64,000 nucleotides of DNA from Subdoligranulum variabile (GCF_025152575.1 NZ_CP102293.1:620001-684000), one strand, 5' to 3'; counted from the stretch's first letter, positions 15,122 to 24,102 are shown. The notes: generated by a model not told the origin, from the letters alone. A program made the numbers and translations.

Positions 15122-16744
15122 TTATACCCGGTTTTCCGTCTGCGTCAAGGAAGCCGCCGTACAGCACCAGCGGTCGTCAAATGTCATGGTCAGCAGCCAG
15201 TCTCCGTCCAGTCTGACCCGCCGTGTTTCTCCGAGGCCGGGGCCATCCATATCGTAGAGCTGCTGCAGATCCTCGATGGATCGGTTTTCAAACCAGCCGG
15301 CATCCAGCAGCCAGCGGGTATAGGTCACCATGTCGGACTGTTCCCTGCCCCGCGTCCAGTAGCTGAGACCGCAGTCCTGCAGCACATCCAGGTCCAGGTC
15401 GGCATCCACGCCTGCAGCGTACCGCTCCACGTTGGCACGTACGATCCGGCTTTTTATATCCGCGCAGGAGAGCAGCACAAAGCTGACCGCCAGCACCGCC
15501 AGGCCGATCCGTGCCGCCGGCACTGCCCGGAAGACCCGCACCAGCAGCAGAATGGCCCAGATCCCCAGCACACAGAGGAACCACCCGGCCACCACGCGGC
15601 GGGGCGTGTAGCCGAACAGGCGGATGTAGGTTGCCAGTTTGGCGGCGGCCAGCGCCGCAAAGGCCACACCGTACAGACAGAAAAGGGCGGCCAGGGCTTT
15701 GGGCAGCGGCCGGCGGCCCAGGAACCGGACCGCTGCCAGCACACAGAAGTCCAACAGCAAAATGCGCAGCAGCTCCCAGAACCCATCCACCGCAAAGTCG
15801 GAGGCAGCCGGCGCCGTCAGTCCCAGCGGAGCGGCAGCCAGCCACTCCGCCGCCTGCAGAGCAAAAAACAGCGTGTAGATGGCGCAAAGGGCCCCTACCG
15901 CCACGTTGGAGGTGATCCAGGGCAGGCAGCGCAGCGGTTCCGTCCGGGCACAGAAGCGGTCTGCCGGACAGGGCGGTGTTTCCCGGCGCAGAGCGCCCGC
16001 CACCAGGCCGTACAGCCAAGCCCCCACCGGCAGAGAAAGCAGGAAGTACATGACATAGGAGAACAGCTTGTAGCTGTCCAGGAAGCTGTTCAGCCAGGCA
16101 GTCCAGTTCCGGCCGATGGCCGCAAAATGCGGGTCGGCCGCAGCCAGCAGACTCCAGGCCACGGCACAGAGCAGCAGGGTGATCACCACGGTCACTGCCC
16201 CCACGGCGGTCTGACGCAGTTTCAACCGCTGCCGGGCAAGGCTGCGCAGGCCGGCCCAGACCGCCCCGATGCGCCGGAAAAAATTGCCGAAGGGCAGAAG
16301 GATCAAGCCGGTCACCCCGTCCAGAAAGCAGAGGCTGCCGGTGTATCCTTGGGCCAGCATCCCGCAGCGGGCCAGCACAAACCAGACGGCAAAGAGATGC
16401 CAGACCAGCGGCTGCCATCCGCTCAGCGCGGGCTGTTCTCCCCACAGGACCATGGCACCGGTCAGCACCAGCCAGCATCCCGCCCAGAGAGGCGTTTCTG
16501 CAGCAGCCTTGCGGTGCAGGGCACGGGCCATCACTTCCACCCCCGCGATGAACAGGATGGTGAAGACCGGCAGGCCCCAGCTCGTAAACTTACTGACAAA
16601 CAGGATTTCTTTGACATAGAGATAGGCCAGCGGATAACTGGCCGCCGCGCTCCATAAATAAGGAGCCGACGGCACTTCGGGCTGCATTTTGGGCACACTT
16701 TCGTAAAGGGGACGCCCGGCGCCCTCTTTGGGGAGTTCGTTCAT
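15122..16744 (-). CDS. DUF4173/DUF4153-type multi-pass membrane protein, 540 aa
   Basis: About eleven to twelve hydrophobic segments fill residues ~35-430, followed by a soluble extracytoplasmic tail (~440-540). The block AAKLATYIRLFGYTPRRVVA is typical of the DUF4173 family, whose role is unknown. ATG 16744 follows AGGAGG at six bases. It is the last gene of a unit with a YozG-type regulator and a DUF2975 membrane protein, a combination common in clostridia. Confidence 0.75.
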   Translation of the reverse strand: MNELPKEGAGRPLYESVPKMQPEVPSAPYLWSAAASYPLAYLYVKEILFVSKFTSWGLPVFTILFIAGVEVMARALHRKAAAETPLWAGCWLVLTGAMVLWGEQPALSGWQPLVWHLFAVWFVLARCGMLAQGYTGSLCFLDGVTGLILLPFGNFFRRIGAVWAGLRSLARQRLKLRQTAVGAVTVVITLLLCAVAWSLLAAADPHFAAIGRNWTAWLNSFLDSYKLFSYVMYFLLSLPVGAWLYGLVAGALRRETPPCPADRFCARTEPLRCLPWITSNVAVGALCAIYTLFFALQAAEWLAAAPLGLTAPAASDFAVDGFWELLRILLLDFCVLAAVRFLGRRPLPKALAALFCLYGVAFAALAAAKLATYIRLFGYTPRRVVAGWFLCVLGIWAILLLVRVFRAVPAARIGLAVLAVSFVLLSCADIKSRIVRANVERYAAGVDADLDLDVLQDCGLSYWTRGREQSDMVTYTRWLLDAGWFENRSIEDLQQLYDMDGPGLGETRRVRLDGDWLLTMTFDDRWCCTAASLTQTENRV

Positions 16745-16780
16745 GGAGAACCTCCTGTTCAGTTGTGGATCCGGCGGGCG

Positions 16781-16993
16781 TTACGGCTCGTCGGGAACGT
16801 ATTCCAAAAGATCGGCGGGCTGGCAGTCCAGCGCCTTGCACAGCGCCTCCAGCGTGGAGAACCGCACCGCCTTGGCTTTATTGTTTTTGAGGACGGACAG
16901 ATTGGCCGGGGTGATGCCGATCTCCTCGGCCAGTTCCCCTGCGCCTTTGTGGCGGCGCGCCATCATCACATCCAGATTGACCACGATGGGCAC
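16781..16993 (-). CDS. YozG-like XRE regulator, 70 aa
   Basis: This is a compact Cro/CI-type protein: the HTH is at ~20-45 (LAEEIGITPANLSVLKNNKA) and the C-terminal LEALCKALDCQPADLLEYVP is diagnostic of the YozG-like group. A GTG start at 16993 has AGGAGG nine bases upstream. It lies between the DUF2975 and DUF4173 genes and probably regulates the promoter at 17513-17569. Confidence 0.85.
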   Translation of the reverse strand: MPIVVNLDVMMARRHKGAGELAEEIGITPANLSVLKNNKAKAVRFSTLEALCKALDCQPADLLEYVPDEP

Positions 16994-17008
16994 AGCGGCG
17001 CACCTCCT

Positions 17009-17479
17009 TTAAATGGTATAGTCCAGTTCGTCCTTCATCCGCACGGCCTGCTCAAAGGCATTTTTGAGCACCCGCACCAGCAGTGCCATGAATCCTGCCG
17101 CCACCGCCAGAAAGGCAAAGGGCAGATAGATCCAGATGCCCGCCGGCAGGCAGAGCACCGCCGCCCAGGTGCAGCACCAGCTGATCCGGCGCAGCGCCAG
17201 CACCGTCTGGGACACAAAGACCTGCCCCTGCTCCAGCCGCTTCAAAAAGCGATAAAGGTTATACAGCATCCAGAAAGCCAGTGCTGCACAGAGATACCCC
17301 AGTACCAGCAAGGCGATTTCCACCGCCGGGCCGTCATGGTTCAGATGGTGGGTCTGCATCAGCCAGCGTACCAGCCAGGGACCGCACACCGTCATCACGG
17401 CACTGCCCAAAATAGCCAGCGCCACCACGTAGCGGGTCAGCGTGATGCTTTTGTGATCGTCCCATTGCCAACATTTCAT
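17009..17479 (-). CDS. DUF2975 membrane protein, 156 aa
   Basis: Four membrane segments are visible (~18-40, 55-75, 100-120, 123-143). The block LERGQ-like KRLEQGQVFVSQTVLALRRI between segments 2 and 3 is the DUF2975 hallmark. Function is unknown; the gene is almost always paired with a YozG-type regulator, as here. ATG 17479. Confidence 0.8.
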   Translation of the reverse strand: MKCWQWDDHKSITLTRYVVALAILGSAVMTVCGPWLVRWLMQTHHLNHDGPAVEIALLVLGYLCAALAFWMLYNLYRFLKRLEQGQVFVSQTVLALRRISWCCTWAAVLCLPAGIWIYLPFAFLAVAAGFMALLVRVLKNAFEQAVRMKDELDYTI

Positions 17480-17512
17480 TTGTCTACGCCCCCTCTTGTT
17501 CAGGTTACCAGC

Positions 17513-17569
17513 AGTATAGCACGTGCATTATCGTTTTGCAAGTATTTTTTATCGTTTTTCGATAATTTT
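17513..17569 (-). promoter_or_regulatory. Promoter with repeated TTATCG boxes
   Basis: TTGCAA (17536-17541) and TATACT (complement of 17513-17518) are 17 bases apart on the minus strand. Copies of TTATCGTTTT at ~17528 and ~17550 and an inverted CGATAA at ~17563 flank the -35, suggesting an operator for the adjacent YozG-like regulator. Confidence 0.65.
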
Positions 17570-17581
17570 ATCTTGTTATAC

Positions 17582-17614
17582 AAAAAATCCCTTTCAGATT
17601 TCTCTGAAAGGGAT
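17582..17614 (-). terminator. Terminator after the HD-domain gene
   Basis: A 12-bp stem (17587-17598 with 17603-17614) with a four-base loop is followed on the minus strand by a run of T. Confidence 0.9.
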
Positions 17615-17623
17615 AAGAATTTA

Positions 17624-18118
17624 TTATTCCTGCTGCCAGGCCAGCCGGGGCGCGCGGCGTTCCATCACCGTTTCCCATGCAGAGGACATCTTGTCCGCCA
17701 GGCAGACCAGCACCGCCTCCCGGCAGCGCGGCAGCCAGGTAATGGTCAACGGCCACATGTGGCTCTGGATGATGTTTTTTTCGGTTTCGTTGAGCTGAAA
17801 GACCGTCTCGGCATTGTAGCGGGCGATCAGCGGATGCTTGAACCCGTGCCAGTGGGTGATGCTGCGGCAGGCGTGCCAGTCGTAGAGATAGAAGTCGTGC
17901 AGGAAGGCCCCTCGCAGCAGGCTGGCCTCCCGTGCCCGGCAGCCGAAACGCAGATTCAACCAGTAGGCGATGCGCGCCACCCGCAGGCAATGTTCGTAGG
18001 TCGTAACCGTTCCGTGCTGAATGAACTGACGCATCAGCAGCGAATTGGGATCGTCCGCTACCCCTTGCAGCAGCTGCCGCATCCGGGTTTCTTCCGCCGG
18101 GGTCAGTTTGCAGAACAT
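17624..18118 (-). CDS. HD-domain protein, 164 aa
   Basis: This is a small phosphohydrolase-type protein. The metal site residues are seen as TYEHCLRVARIAYWL (first His), GAFLHDFYLYDWH (HD, ~residues 72-84) and HPLIARYNAE. Sequence and length resemble uncharacterised clostridial HD proteins; the substrate cannot be told. ATG 18118 is preferred over an upstream GTG because AGGAG is correctly spaced to it. Confidence 0.8.
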   Translation of the reverse strand: MFCKLTPAEETRMRQLLQGVADDPNSLLMRQFIQHGTVTTYEHCLRVARIAYWLNLRFGCRAREASLLRGAFLHDFYLYDWHACRSITHWHGFKHPLIARYNAETVFQLNETEKNIIQSHMWPLTITWLPRCREAVLVCLADKMSSAWETVMERRAPRLAWQQE

Positions 18119-18226
18119 AGGCACGCTCCTTTTTTCTGTTCCGTTGCTCCAACGGCTTCATTATAACCGATTCCACTTGTCCCCGGCAAGTCGTTTTCAA
18201 AAATTTTACACCTTGTGCCGTGTTTT

Positions 18227-18919
18227 TTACGTAACCGGCGGATTTTCCAACCGTTTGTCCGCCGGAATGATCCTATCCGTGCCGGGGTAGCGCTCCACCT
18301 CGGTGGCCGACAGGCTTTCCAGTGCCTGCAGAACTGCCTCATTGTCATCGTACACCATGGGCAGAAAGACCCGATGGTTGCTGCGAATGATCTTGCCGAA
18401 CCCCGTCCAGTAATTGGTGTGCTTCACTGCTGCGCCCGAAGCCTCATAGACGGTATCGACCCCGCCGCACCACAGAACCAGAAAGTTCCGGTCCGGGAAG
18501 TAGATGATCCGGTCCAACAGCGAATAGGGCACCGACGATTCATACCGCGGCCCGAACCGACCGTCGCGGCGGTCCCGGTAACTGTAGATCAGGCGCTTGG
18601 GCTGCAAATCCAGTTTGTCATCATAGCGGCGGATGGCCACGCCCCGGCAGGTGGCAAGGTCGTTCTTCCAGGTGAGGACGGCAACGGGAAACAGAACCAG
18701 GTAGGGCAGCGTCCCCGCGGCCACGGCAGCCTCCAGGCGCAGAAAAACATCCCTGCCTGCCATGGCAAGATAGGCCAGCAGGCCGCACAGCAGCGGCACC
18801 ACTACCGCCAGCACCGTGCGCCGGATCCGGACCGGGCGCCGCTGGATCCAAAAGGGCTCCAATTTATAATCGCTGCGATCATACTGCCGCTGCCTGCGGG
18901 GATTGGTATGAAAGATCAT
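18227..18919 (-). CDS. Membrane protein downstream of rlmD, 230 aa
   Basis: Two hydrophobic segments (~33-52 and 60-82) follow a basic N-terminus. The rest is a soluble domain with alternating strands (SSVPYSLLDRIIYFPDRNFL), somewhat like YcxB/PH-type domains, though I cannot assign a family. ATG 18919 follows GGGAGG at seven bases. In the uninterrupted chromosome its ATG overlapped the rlmD stop as ATGA. The mobile insertion now places an integrase remnant in frame ahead of it, so a fused reading frame runs from 19762. Confidence 0.7.
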   Translation of the reverse strand: MIFHTNPRRQRQYDRSDYKLEPFWIQRRPVRIRRTVLAVVVPLLCGLLAYLAMAGRDVFLRLEAAVAAGTLPYLVLFPVAVLTWKNDLATCRGVAIRRYDDKLDLQPKRLIYSYRDRRDGRFGPRYESSVPYSLLDRIIYFPDRNFLVLWCGGVDTVYEASGAAVKHTNYWTGFGKIIRSNHRVFLPMVYDDNEAVLQALESLSATEVERYPGTDRIIPADKRLENPPVT

Positions 18920-18952
18920 CTTCGTCCCTCCCGCCGGGTGAGCAGTGCCACC

Positions 18953-18959
18953 GTCTCGA
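18953..18959. repeat. attL of the outer element (7-bp core)
   Basis: GTCTCGA here is repeated at 34918-34924. To the left is host sequence: read on the minus strand it encodes ETVALLTRREGRR and a stop, the original C-terminus of the rlmD-like protein. To the right is the element. Joining the two halves restores a continuous rlmD frame. Confidence 0.85.
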
Positions 18960-19738
18960 TATGTGTCGTCACTATGATAGGAACACATTGACTTTGCCTC
19001 GTCGGTTGTATGGGAACACAAACCGGCGTTCTGTTTTGCTACCTTGCTGTTCTTTCTCGGCGGCTTAAAATTGGTGCCGTCCAAACTGTTTTTGAATCCA
19101 GTCTTATAGATGAATGTCAGCATAGCCGGGTCTTTGTTACCATCTTCATCATACCCGCCGACGATCACTTTTGCAACTATGCTTTCAAAAACGTAACGGT
19201 CAAAAGTGTCCAGCACTTCGTTTTCTTCCAGCGTCCTACGAAACTCTGCAATCCGCTTTTTCATAGTGCTTTCTGTTTCAGCGGATTCTTGCAAGCTCTG
19301 GCGCTGTTTTTGGAGCTGTTCGATCTGGCTGCTTAAATCAAAATACTTTTGCTCGTATGTATCTTTGTCAATGATTTCTTCCAGCCGCATATCAACCAGC
19401 TTGGCCCGCTTTGCGTCCAATGCAGCAATATCTTTCTCGACTTTCGCTAACTGTTTGCTTGCATTACTGTCCGAAAGGGTTTCTTCTGTTCGGGCAATAA
19501 ATTCATCTAACACGTCTTTATTATTTTGGCACAGAAGCCGGTAGGATTCAATAAATGCCTGTTCAATGGTTTCCTCGGCAATTCCTTTACTGTCAGGACA
19601 AAACTTCTTGCCCTTTTTGGTAGCAGTCACACATTGCCAGATAACCTTGTTATACTGTGAACCGCTGTGCCAGCTTCGCCTTGTAAGTGTGCCACCGCAG
19701 AAGCCACATTCCAGCATACAGCTATCATGCGGGTACAC
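18953..19738 (-). pseudogene. Large serine recombinase, C-terminal fragment (outer element integrase)
   Basis: Only the zinc-ribbon and coiled-coil region survive: MLECGFCGGTLTRRSWHSG with later cysteines, then a long coiled coil (AKVEKDIAALDAKRAKLVDM) and a C-terminal strand region ending SYHSDDTYRD at the att core. The catalytic N-terminal domain is absent from the window. Upstream, the sequence switches to a conjugation-operon context (hairpin and ribosome binding site behind maff2), so an internal deletion removed the N-terminal half. The frame runs in register into the host gene at 18919. Confidence 0.85.
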
Positions 19739-19846
19739 CTCCTTTCCCGCGCCCTCCCGCATGGAACCGAGAGGGCGCGGTGGTGTGTTAGGATTTAACG
19801 ATTACAGTTTGCGGTAGTAGGTGGTGGATGGCGGACAGCCGGGGGA

Positions 19847-19921
19847 TCAGCCCAGCAGACCGGACAGCATGGGAACCAGAGTGACGCCGATCAGGGCGAC
19901 ACCGCCGCCCGCGACAAGCTG
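19847..19921 (-). pseudogene. maff2, 3' part (interrupted by the inner element)
   Basis: The frame KQLVAGGGVALIGVTLVPML followed by SGLLG and TGA is the C-terminal membrane segment of a Maff2-family protein. The N-terminal part lies 11 kb away at 30976-31117. Joined at the AGCTG repeat, the two make one uninterrupted 71-codon gene. Confidence 0.85.
19917..19921. repeat. attL of the inner element (AGCTG core)
   Basis: AGCTG is repeated at 30972-30976. The copy marks where the inner element enters maff2, about 100 bases downstream of the inner recombinase stop. Confidence 0.75.
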
Positions 19922-20021
19922 TTTTATCCCCAATTAGGTGTAAAACTCTGCTCGATGGCGGGCGGCGGCGTACAAAAAATCTATATGGTATTTTTTAAGA
20001 GAACCGTCCCGGCGGGACAGG

Positions 20022-21692
20022 TCAGGCAGTGACCTGTTCCACCTCCGGGATGGGTTTGAGATTAAAATGAATTTCGATAGAAATGTGTCTTGTTTTATCT
20101 TCGTCAATGCGCTCATGCACGACGATTTCTTTGATTAAGCGGTTGAGGGTGGCTGCGTCCAGCTCTGTGATGTTGGCGTATTCCTGAATGGCTTCCACCC
20201 ATTGTTTTGCGTCATTGGCAAGCTGGACTTCATCGGACAGCCGCTTTCTGCCCTCGGACACTTTTGTTTTAAGCTCCGTCTGCTCGGTCTGTGTCTTTTC
20301 CAGCATGGTGTTGAAATTCTGCTCACTGATACGCCCTGCAATCATATCCTCATAAAGCCGCATGACCATTTTGTCCAGAACCTCAATCCGTTCCTCGTCC
20401 CTTGTAAGGGAGCGTTCCATTGCTTCCCGCTGTTCCCGCTGCTCGGCTTCACAGGTATTGGTCAGGCGGTCAGCAACCGCTTCCCCGTCCATCAGGGCAG
20501 CTCTGGCACATTCCCGGATTTTCCGCAGCACATGGCTGTAAAGGGTGTCATAGTCAATCCGGTGCTGGGTGCAGTGGTTCTTTCCAAAGGCATTGTAGGT
20601 CTTGCAGGAGTAAATCCGCTGGGGATGTTTTGCGTTTGTGTAGCGTATCGTCAGCGACTTCCCACACTCGCCGCATTTTATCAGTCCGGCAAACAGGCTG
20701 ATTTCATTGGTCTGCCCCGGACGCTGGCGGGATTTCAGCTTGTTCTGCACAATATCAAAGCTCATGCGGTCAATCAGCGGTTCGTGCTGTCCCTCAACCA
20801 CAACCCAGTCCTCCGGTTTCTTTTCCCCAATCGTGCCGATTTTGAAGCGGTAGTCTTTTTTCTGGGAAGCAATCGCCCCGGTGTAGACGGGATTCATCAA
20901 AAGGTCTTTGATAACGGAGAAGTCCCACATATACCGCCCGTTTTCCGGGTCTTTCTTTTCCCATTTGGTGCGGGTATTGCGAAGCCCCCGTTCCCGGTTC
21001 CACCATGTGGGGCAGGGGATTTTTTCTTCCTCCAGCCGTCTGCGGATATAGTTCGGACCATGACCGTTTAGGGCATATCCGAAAATCAGCCGCACAATCG
21101 GGGCGGTTTCCTCGTCAATGAGCAGATGGTTTTTGTCCTCCGGGTCTTTCCGATACCCAAACGGGGCAAGACACCCGGTAAACTGTCCTTTCTGCGCTTT
21201 CAGAAGATAAGAGGAATGGACTTTCTTGGAAATATCCTTGCTGTACATCTCGTTCAGGATATTCTTGAACGGGGCAATGTCGTTGTTATCCCGTAAGGTG
21301 TCGATACCGTCATTCATGGCGATATAGCGCACCCCGTTTCTTGGGAAAAAGTCCTCAATCAAATGCCCGGTTTGCAGATAGTTACGCCCCAGTCGGCTGA
21401 GGTCTTTCGTGATAACAAGGTTGATTTGCCTGCGCTCAATGGATCTCAACATTCTCTGTAAATCAGGGCGCTCCATATTAAGACCTGTGAAGCCATCGTC
21501 CTGATAGACTGCCACAACCTCCCATCCCTGCTTTTCGCAGTATTTTTCCAGCATATCACGCTGGTTTGCGATACTGGCACTTTCGCCTTGCAGGTCATCG
21601 TCCTTTGACAGTCTGCAATAGACCGCTGCACGATAGCCCCCGGCAAGTGCCGAACCGATTGTTCTGTATTCCATTTCGTTCATCATAGCCAT
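20022..21692 (-). CDS. Large serine recombinase of the inner element, 556 aa
   Basis: This is the likely integrase/excisionase. The resolvase catalytic domain (~20-165) carries YCRLSKDDD with nucleophile Ser29 and LVITKDLSRLGRNYLQTGHL. The recombinase domain (~190-300) is followed by a zinc ribbon (CGECGKSL ... C, ~350-390) and a coiled coil. The protein appears intact. ATG 21692 directly follows the TAA of the small gene upstream. The gene abuts the element's left end, as usual for integrases of this class. Confidence 0.92.
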   Translation of the reverse strand: MAMMNEMEYRTIGSALAGGYRAAVYCRLSKDDDLQGESASIANQRDMLEKYCEKQGWEVVAVYQDDGFTGLNMERPDLQRMLRSIERRQINLVITKDLSRLGRNYLQTGHLIEDFFPRNGVRYIAMNDGIDTLRDNNDIAPFKNILNEMYSKDISKKVHSSYLLKAQKGQFTGCLAPFGYRKDPEDKNHLLIDEETAPIVRLIFGYALNGHGPNYIRRRLEEEKIPCPTWWNRERGLRNTRTKWEKKDPENGRYMWDFSVIKDLLMNPVYTGAIASQKKDYRFKIGTIGEKKPEDWVVVEGQHEPLIDRMSFDIVQNKLKSRQRPGQTNEISLFAGLIKCGECGKSLTIRYTNAKHPQRIYSCKTYNAFGKNHCTQHRIDYDTLYSHVLRKIRECARAALMDGEAVADRLTNTCEAEQREQREAMERSLTRDEERIEVLDKMVMRLYEDMIAGRISEQNFNTMLEKTQTEQTELKTKVSEGRKRLSDEVQLANDAKQWVEAIQEYANITELDAATLNRLIKEIVVHERIDEDKTRHISIEIHFNLKPIPEVEQVTA

Positions 21693-21890
21693 TTACCCAC
21701 ACAATCCAGACGGTATCCGGCTCTTTTGAACCTCATCTTCATTATACTTCAATTCTTTCTTTTTAGCAAGATATTCTTTTGTATTTGACTTGCCGTATTT
21801 CTGGGAAATCAGGCTGACGAACACATCGGTGGCGTCCAGCTCCCCGTCAAATACAGTGGTCACATGAATCTCTGTTTTGTTTTTTGCCAT
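21693..21890 (-). CDS. Small protein coupled to the recombinase, 65 aa
   Basis: The protein reads MAKNKTEIHVTTVFDGELDA then DVFVSLISQKYGKSNTKEYL and has no recognised domain. It lies immediately upstream of the recombinase, with the stop touching the recombinase start. The ribosome binding site GGAGG is ten bases from ATG 21890. Similar small proteins accompany these recombinases in gut-clostridial elements, so a directionality or accessory role is possible but unproven. Confidence 0.6.
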   Translation of the reverse strand: MAKNKTEIHVTTVFDGELDATDVFVSLISQKYGKSNTKEYLAKKKELKYNEDEVQKSRIPSGLCG

Positions 21891-21933
21891 AGGCAGTTAT
21901 CCTCCATACATGAAAATAGCCAGACAGAGGGTG

Positions 21934-22124
21934 TCGGCAACGAAGTCCGGCAACGGGCTTCAAAAGACCTTGCAAACAATCTCAATCTGGCGGTGGTTAC
22001 TATTTATACTTTTCTTTTATTTTTCTGTTGTTTTGGTTGTCATAGGGGAGAAAAGCCCGCAGTTATGGGTTTTTCCCCGGCAACCGGCTCGGCAACGGGA
22101 TAGCAACGAAGTCGGCAACGGGCT
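21934..22124. repeat. Iteron-like GGCAACG repeats
   Basis: In the 240-bp gap downstream of the VapE gene, the unit GGCAACGAAGTC-CGGCAACGGGCT occurs at 21935-21959 and almost unchanged at 22102-22124. Further CGGCAACSGG copies lie at 22078-22100. The gap holds no convincing gene. Position beside helicase and primase genes suggests a replication origin (inference). Confidence 0.45.
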
Positions 22125-22131
22125 GTCATTT

Positions 22132-23526
22132 TCAGAATGGAAGCTCCATCTGCTCCGTGACCTCCACAAAACCGTCCATAGATTTTTCGGGCGGGTTGTC
22201 GGTGTCCGTTGCCGGGATTTCACGCTCCCAGCCCTTTTGTCTGCCATATTCCGCAAACATTCTTGGATTGGAAAAGTAGTTCCACCCGGTAATGCACTGG
22301 TTCATTATCTCGTTGATTTCCCGGATTTCCCATTGCTTCGGCTCGTCAAAGGTGTGATTTAAGGCTTCCTTGTAGAGCTGCTTGGAACAGACCGTTTCCC
22401 CGGTGTACTTATCAAGGTAAGCCTGTATCATCCCGGCTTTGGTGTCCTCCGGCATAAAATCCCGCTGGTGTTCTTTGAGATACCGCTGCATGGCTGGGCT
22501 GAATGACAGCTTGTACCTGCCGCTTCGGTAAATCTCCATTGCTTCCGCCCACATCTGGCTGATATAGGCTCTGGAAGCGGCTTCGTCCTCCAAAATGTGA
22601 ACCTCGGCTTGCTCCGGGTACACCATGACCGGGATAAATCGGCGGTTGCCGGAACGGTCAAGGGGGAGAAAGTCAAGGGCGTTGGAAGTACCGCCGAACA
22701 CGCACTGACGGGGACGGTCTGCCGGGTGGGTTTCATAGGGTATCTTATAAACCTCTTTCTGTCGGCTTAGAAAAGACTTGATTTCCTCAATGCTCTTGGC
22801 ATTGGCGGTTGCCATCATTTCCGACATTTCAATTATCCAGTGACCTTGCAGCTTGCGGTACACGTTATCATCGTCCAGCTTCCGCAAATCATCGGAAAAC
22901 CACTCGTCCCGGACTGCCAGCAGACGGAAGAAGGTGGACTTGCCAGCCCCCTGACCGCCTACCAGACACAGCATGATTTCAAACTTGCTTCCGGGCTTAA
23001 ATGCCCTTGTAATCGCCCCCAAAAGAAACAGCTTTAGGGCTTCATAGGTGTAATCGTCCACATCCGCCCCCAGAAAGTGCCGCAGACAGAAGCGGATGCG
23101 CTCCGTCCCGTCCCATGCAAGGCTGTTCAGAAAATCCCGGATGGGGTGGTACTTATTCTCATTCGCCACAATCCCGATGGCGGTTTCAATCTTTTTCTCA
23201 CTGGTCAGCCCGTAGGTTTCCTCCAGATAGAGAAGCAGATACTTCATGTCTGTATCGGTCAGGGCTGTGCTTTCTCTGTGAAAACCGATGGGCTTTATGA
23301 TGTCCTTTCGGTCGGTCAGGATGTTATAGGCGATTGCCCCGGCAAGCACCGGGTCACGCTGGAATACGGTCAGGCAGTTCCGTATGCTCTGGCGGACACC
23401 GCCTTTCTCGGTGGTTTCCAGAGTTGCCTTTACTTCCTCAACGCTCTGGGGCGGCTGCATGGCGTTCATGGTGTTTTTTAGTTCTTGCTGCGTCTGCGGC
23501 GGCAAGCTCTGCCATTCGCTGTTCAA
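22132..23526 (-). CDS. VapE-family (virulence-associated E) superfamily-3-like helicase, 464 aa
   Basis: This is a predicted replicative ATPase of the element. The Walker A motif is VGGQGAGKSTFFRLL (~residues 185-200), Walker B-like WIIEMSEMM follows, and SNALDFLPLDRSGNRRFIPV is the typical arginine-bearing region. TTG 23526 is used because GGAAAGGATGTG lies upstream; it begins 89 bases inside the primase gene in another frame. It is probably expressed with the primase to replicate the excised element. Confidence 0.85.
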   Translation of the reverse strand: MNSEWQSLPPQTQQELKNTMNAMQPPQSVEEVKATLETTEKGGVRQSIRNCLTVFQRDPVLAGAIAYNILTDRKDIIKPIGFHRESTALTDTDMKYLLLYLEETYGLTSEKKIETAIGIVANENKYHPIRDFLNSLAWDGTERIRFCLRHFLGADVDDYTYEALKLFLLGAITRAFKPGSKFEIMLCLVGGQGAGKSTFFRLLAVRDEWFSDDLRKLDDDNVYRKLQGHWIIEMSEMMATANAKSIEEIKSFLSRQKEVYKIPYETHPADRPRQCVFGGTSNALDFLPLDRSGNRRFIPVMVYPEQAEVHILEDEAASRAYISQMWAEAMEIYRSGRYKLSFSPAMQRYLKEHQRDFMPEDTKAGMIQAYLDKYTGETVCSKQLYKEALNHTFDEPKQWEIREINEIMNQCITGWNYFSNPRMFAEYGRQKGWEREIPATDTDNPPEKSMDGFVEVTEQMELPF

Positions 23527-24082
23527 GCTGTATCACATCCTTTCCATGTTCCGTAATCAGTGAAGCGATTTCCTCCGTATCCCCAAACAGCAGCACATCC
23601 AGCAGATATTCCACATGGGCTTGCTTCTGCAAGGCTTCCACGAACCGGGGATGAAACGCTTCCTCCGGGGAGTGCGGGGCATAGTCGGTTTTCCATACCC
23701 GTAAGAGGTGTAGATAATCGGCAAGGACACGGAAGCAATGTGCCTTTGCTTCCCGGAACTGTTCTTCCGGGGATTTCTGCCGGGGCTTGGGCTTCCTTGC
23801 CCTGCCCGGTGGCTTCCAGTCCTCATAGGCAAGCCCGAAGTCACTCGCCAACTGTGCGGCGGCTTCCTTTTTCCCCAGCCCGTACAGGGCAGCTACAAAA
23901 TCAATCACATCCCCATCTGCACCACATCCGAAGCAGTGGAAACGCTTGTCCAGCTTCATGCTGGGGGTCTTATCGTTGTGGAACGGGCAGCAAGCCATCC
24001 CGTTTCTGTTTACCCGGATTCCGTAATGCTCCGCAGCCTGTCTTGTCGTAACGGACTGCTTCACAGCTTCAAATACATTCAA
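23438..24082 (-). CDS. CHC2 zinc-finger DNA primase-like protein, 214 aa
   Basis: The N-terminal zinc finger is clear: CCPFHNDKTPSMKLDKRFHC then FGCGADGDVIDF (~residues 31-65). No Toprim catalytic domain follows, so it is a short primase-like protein that would need a partner. TTG 24082 has GGAGG seven bases upstream. Its 3' end overlaps the VapE gene by 89 bases. Confidence 0.85.
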   Translation of the reverse strand: MNVFEAVKQSVTTRQAAEHYGIRVNRNGMACCPFHNDKTPSMKLDKRFHCFGCGADGDVIDFVAALYGLGKKEAAAQLASDFGLAYEDWKPPGRARKPKPRQKSPEEQFREAKAHCFRVLADYLHLLRVWKTDYAPHSPEEAFHPRFVEALQKQAHVEYLLDVLLFGDTEEIASLITEHGKDVIQLEQRMAELAAADAARTKKHHERHAAAPER

Positions 24083-24102
24083 ATCAATTCCTCCTTGTAA
24101 AA

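Noticed and set aside
18227..19762. A single 511-codon open frame covering a recombinase C-terminus and a membrane protein
   Set aside because: It is a chance in-frame fusion made by the insertion. The att core and the host ribosome binding site and ATG at 18919 lie inside it, and the two halves have unrelated origins.
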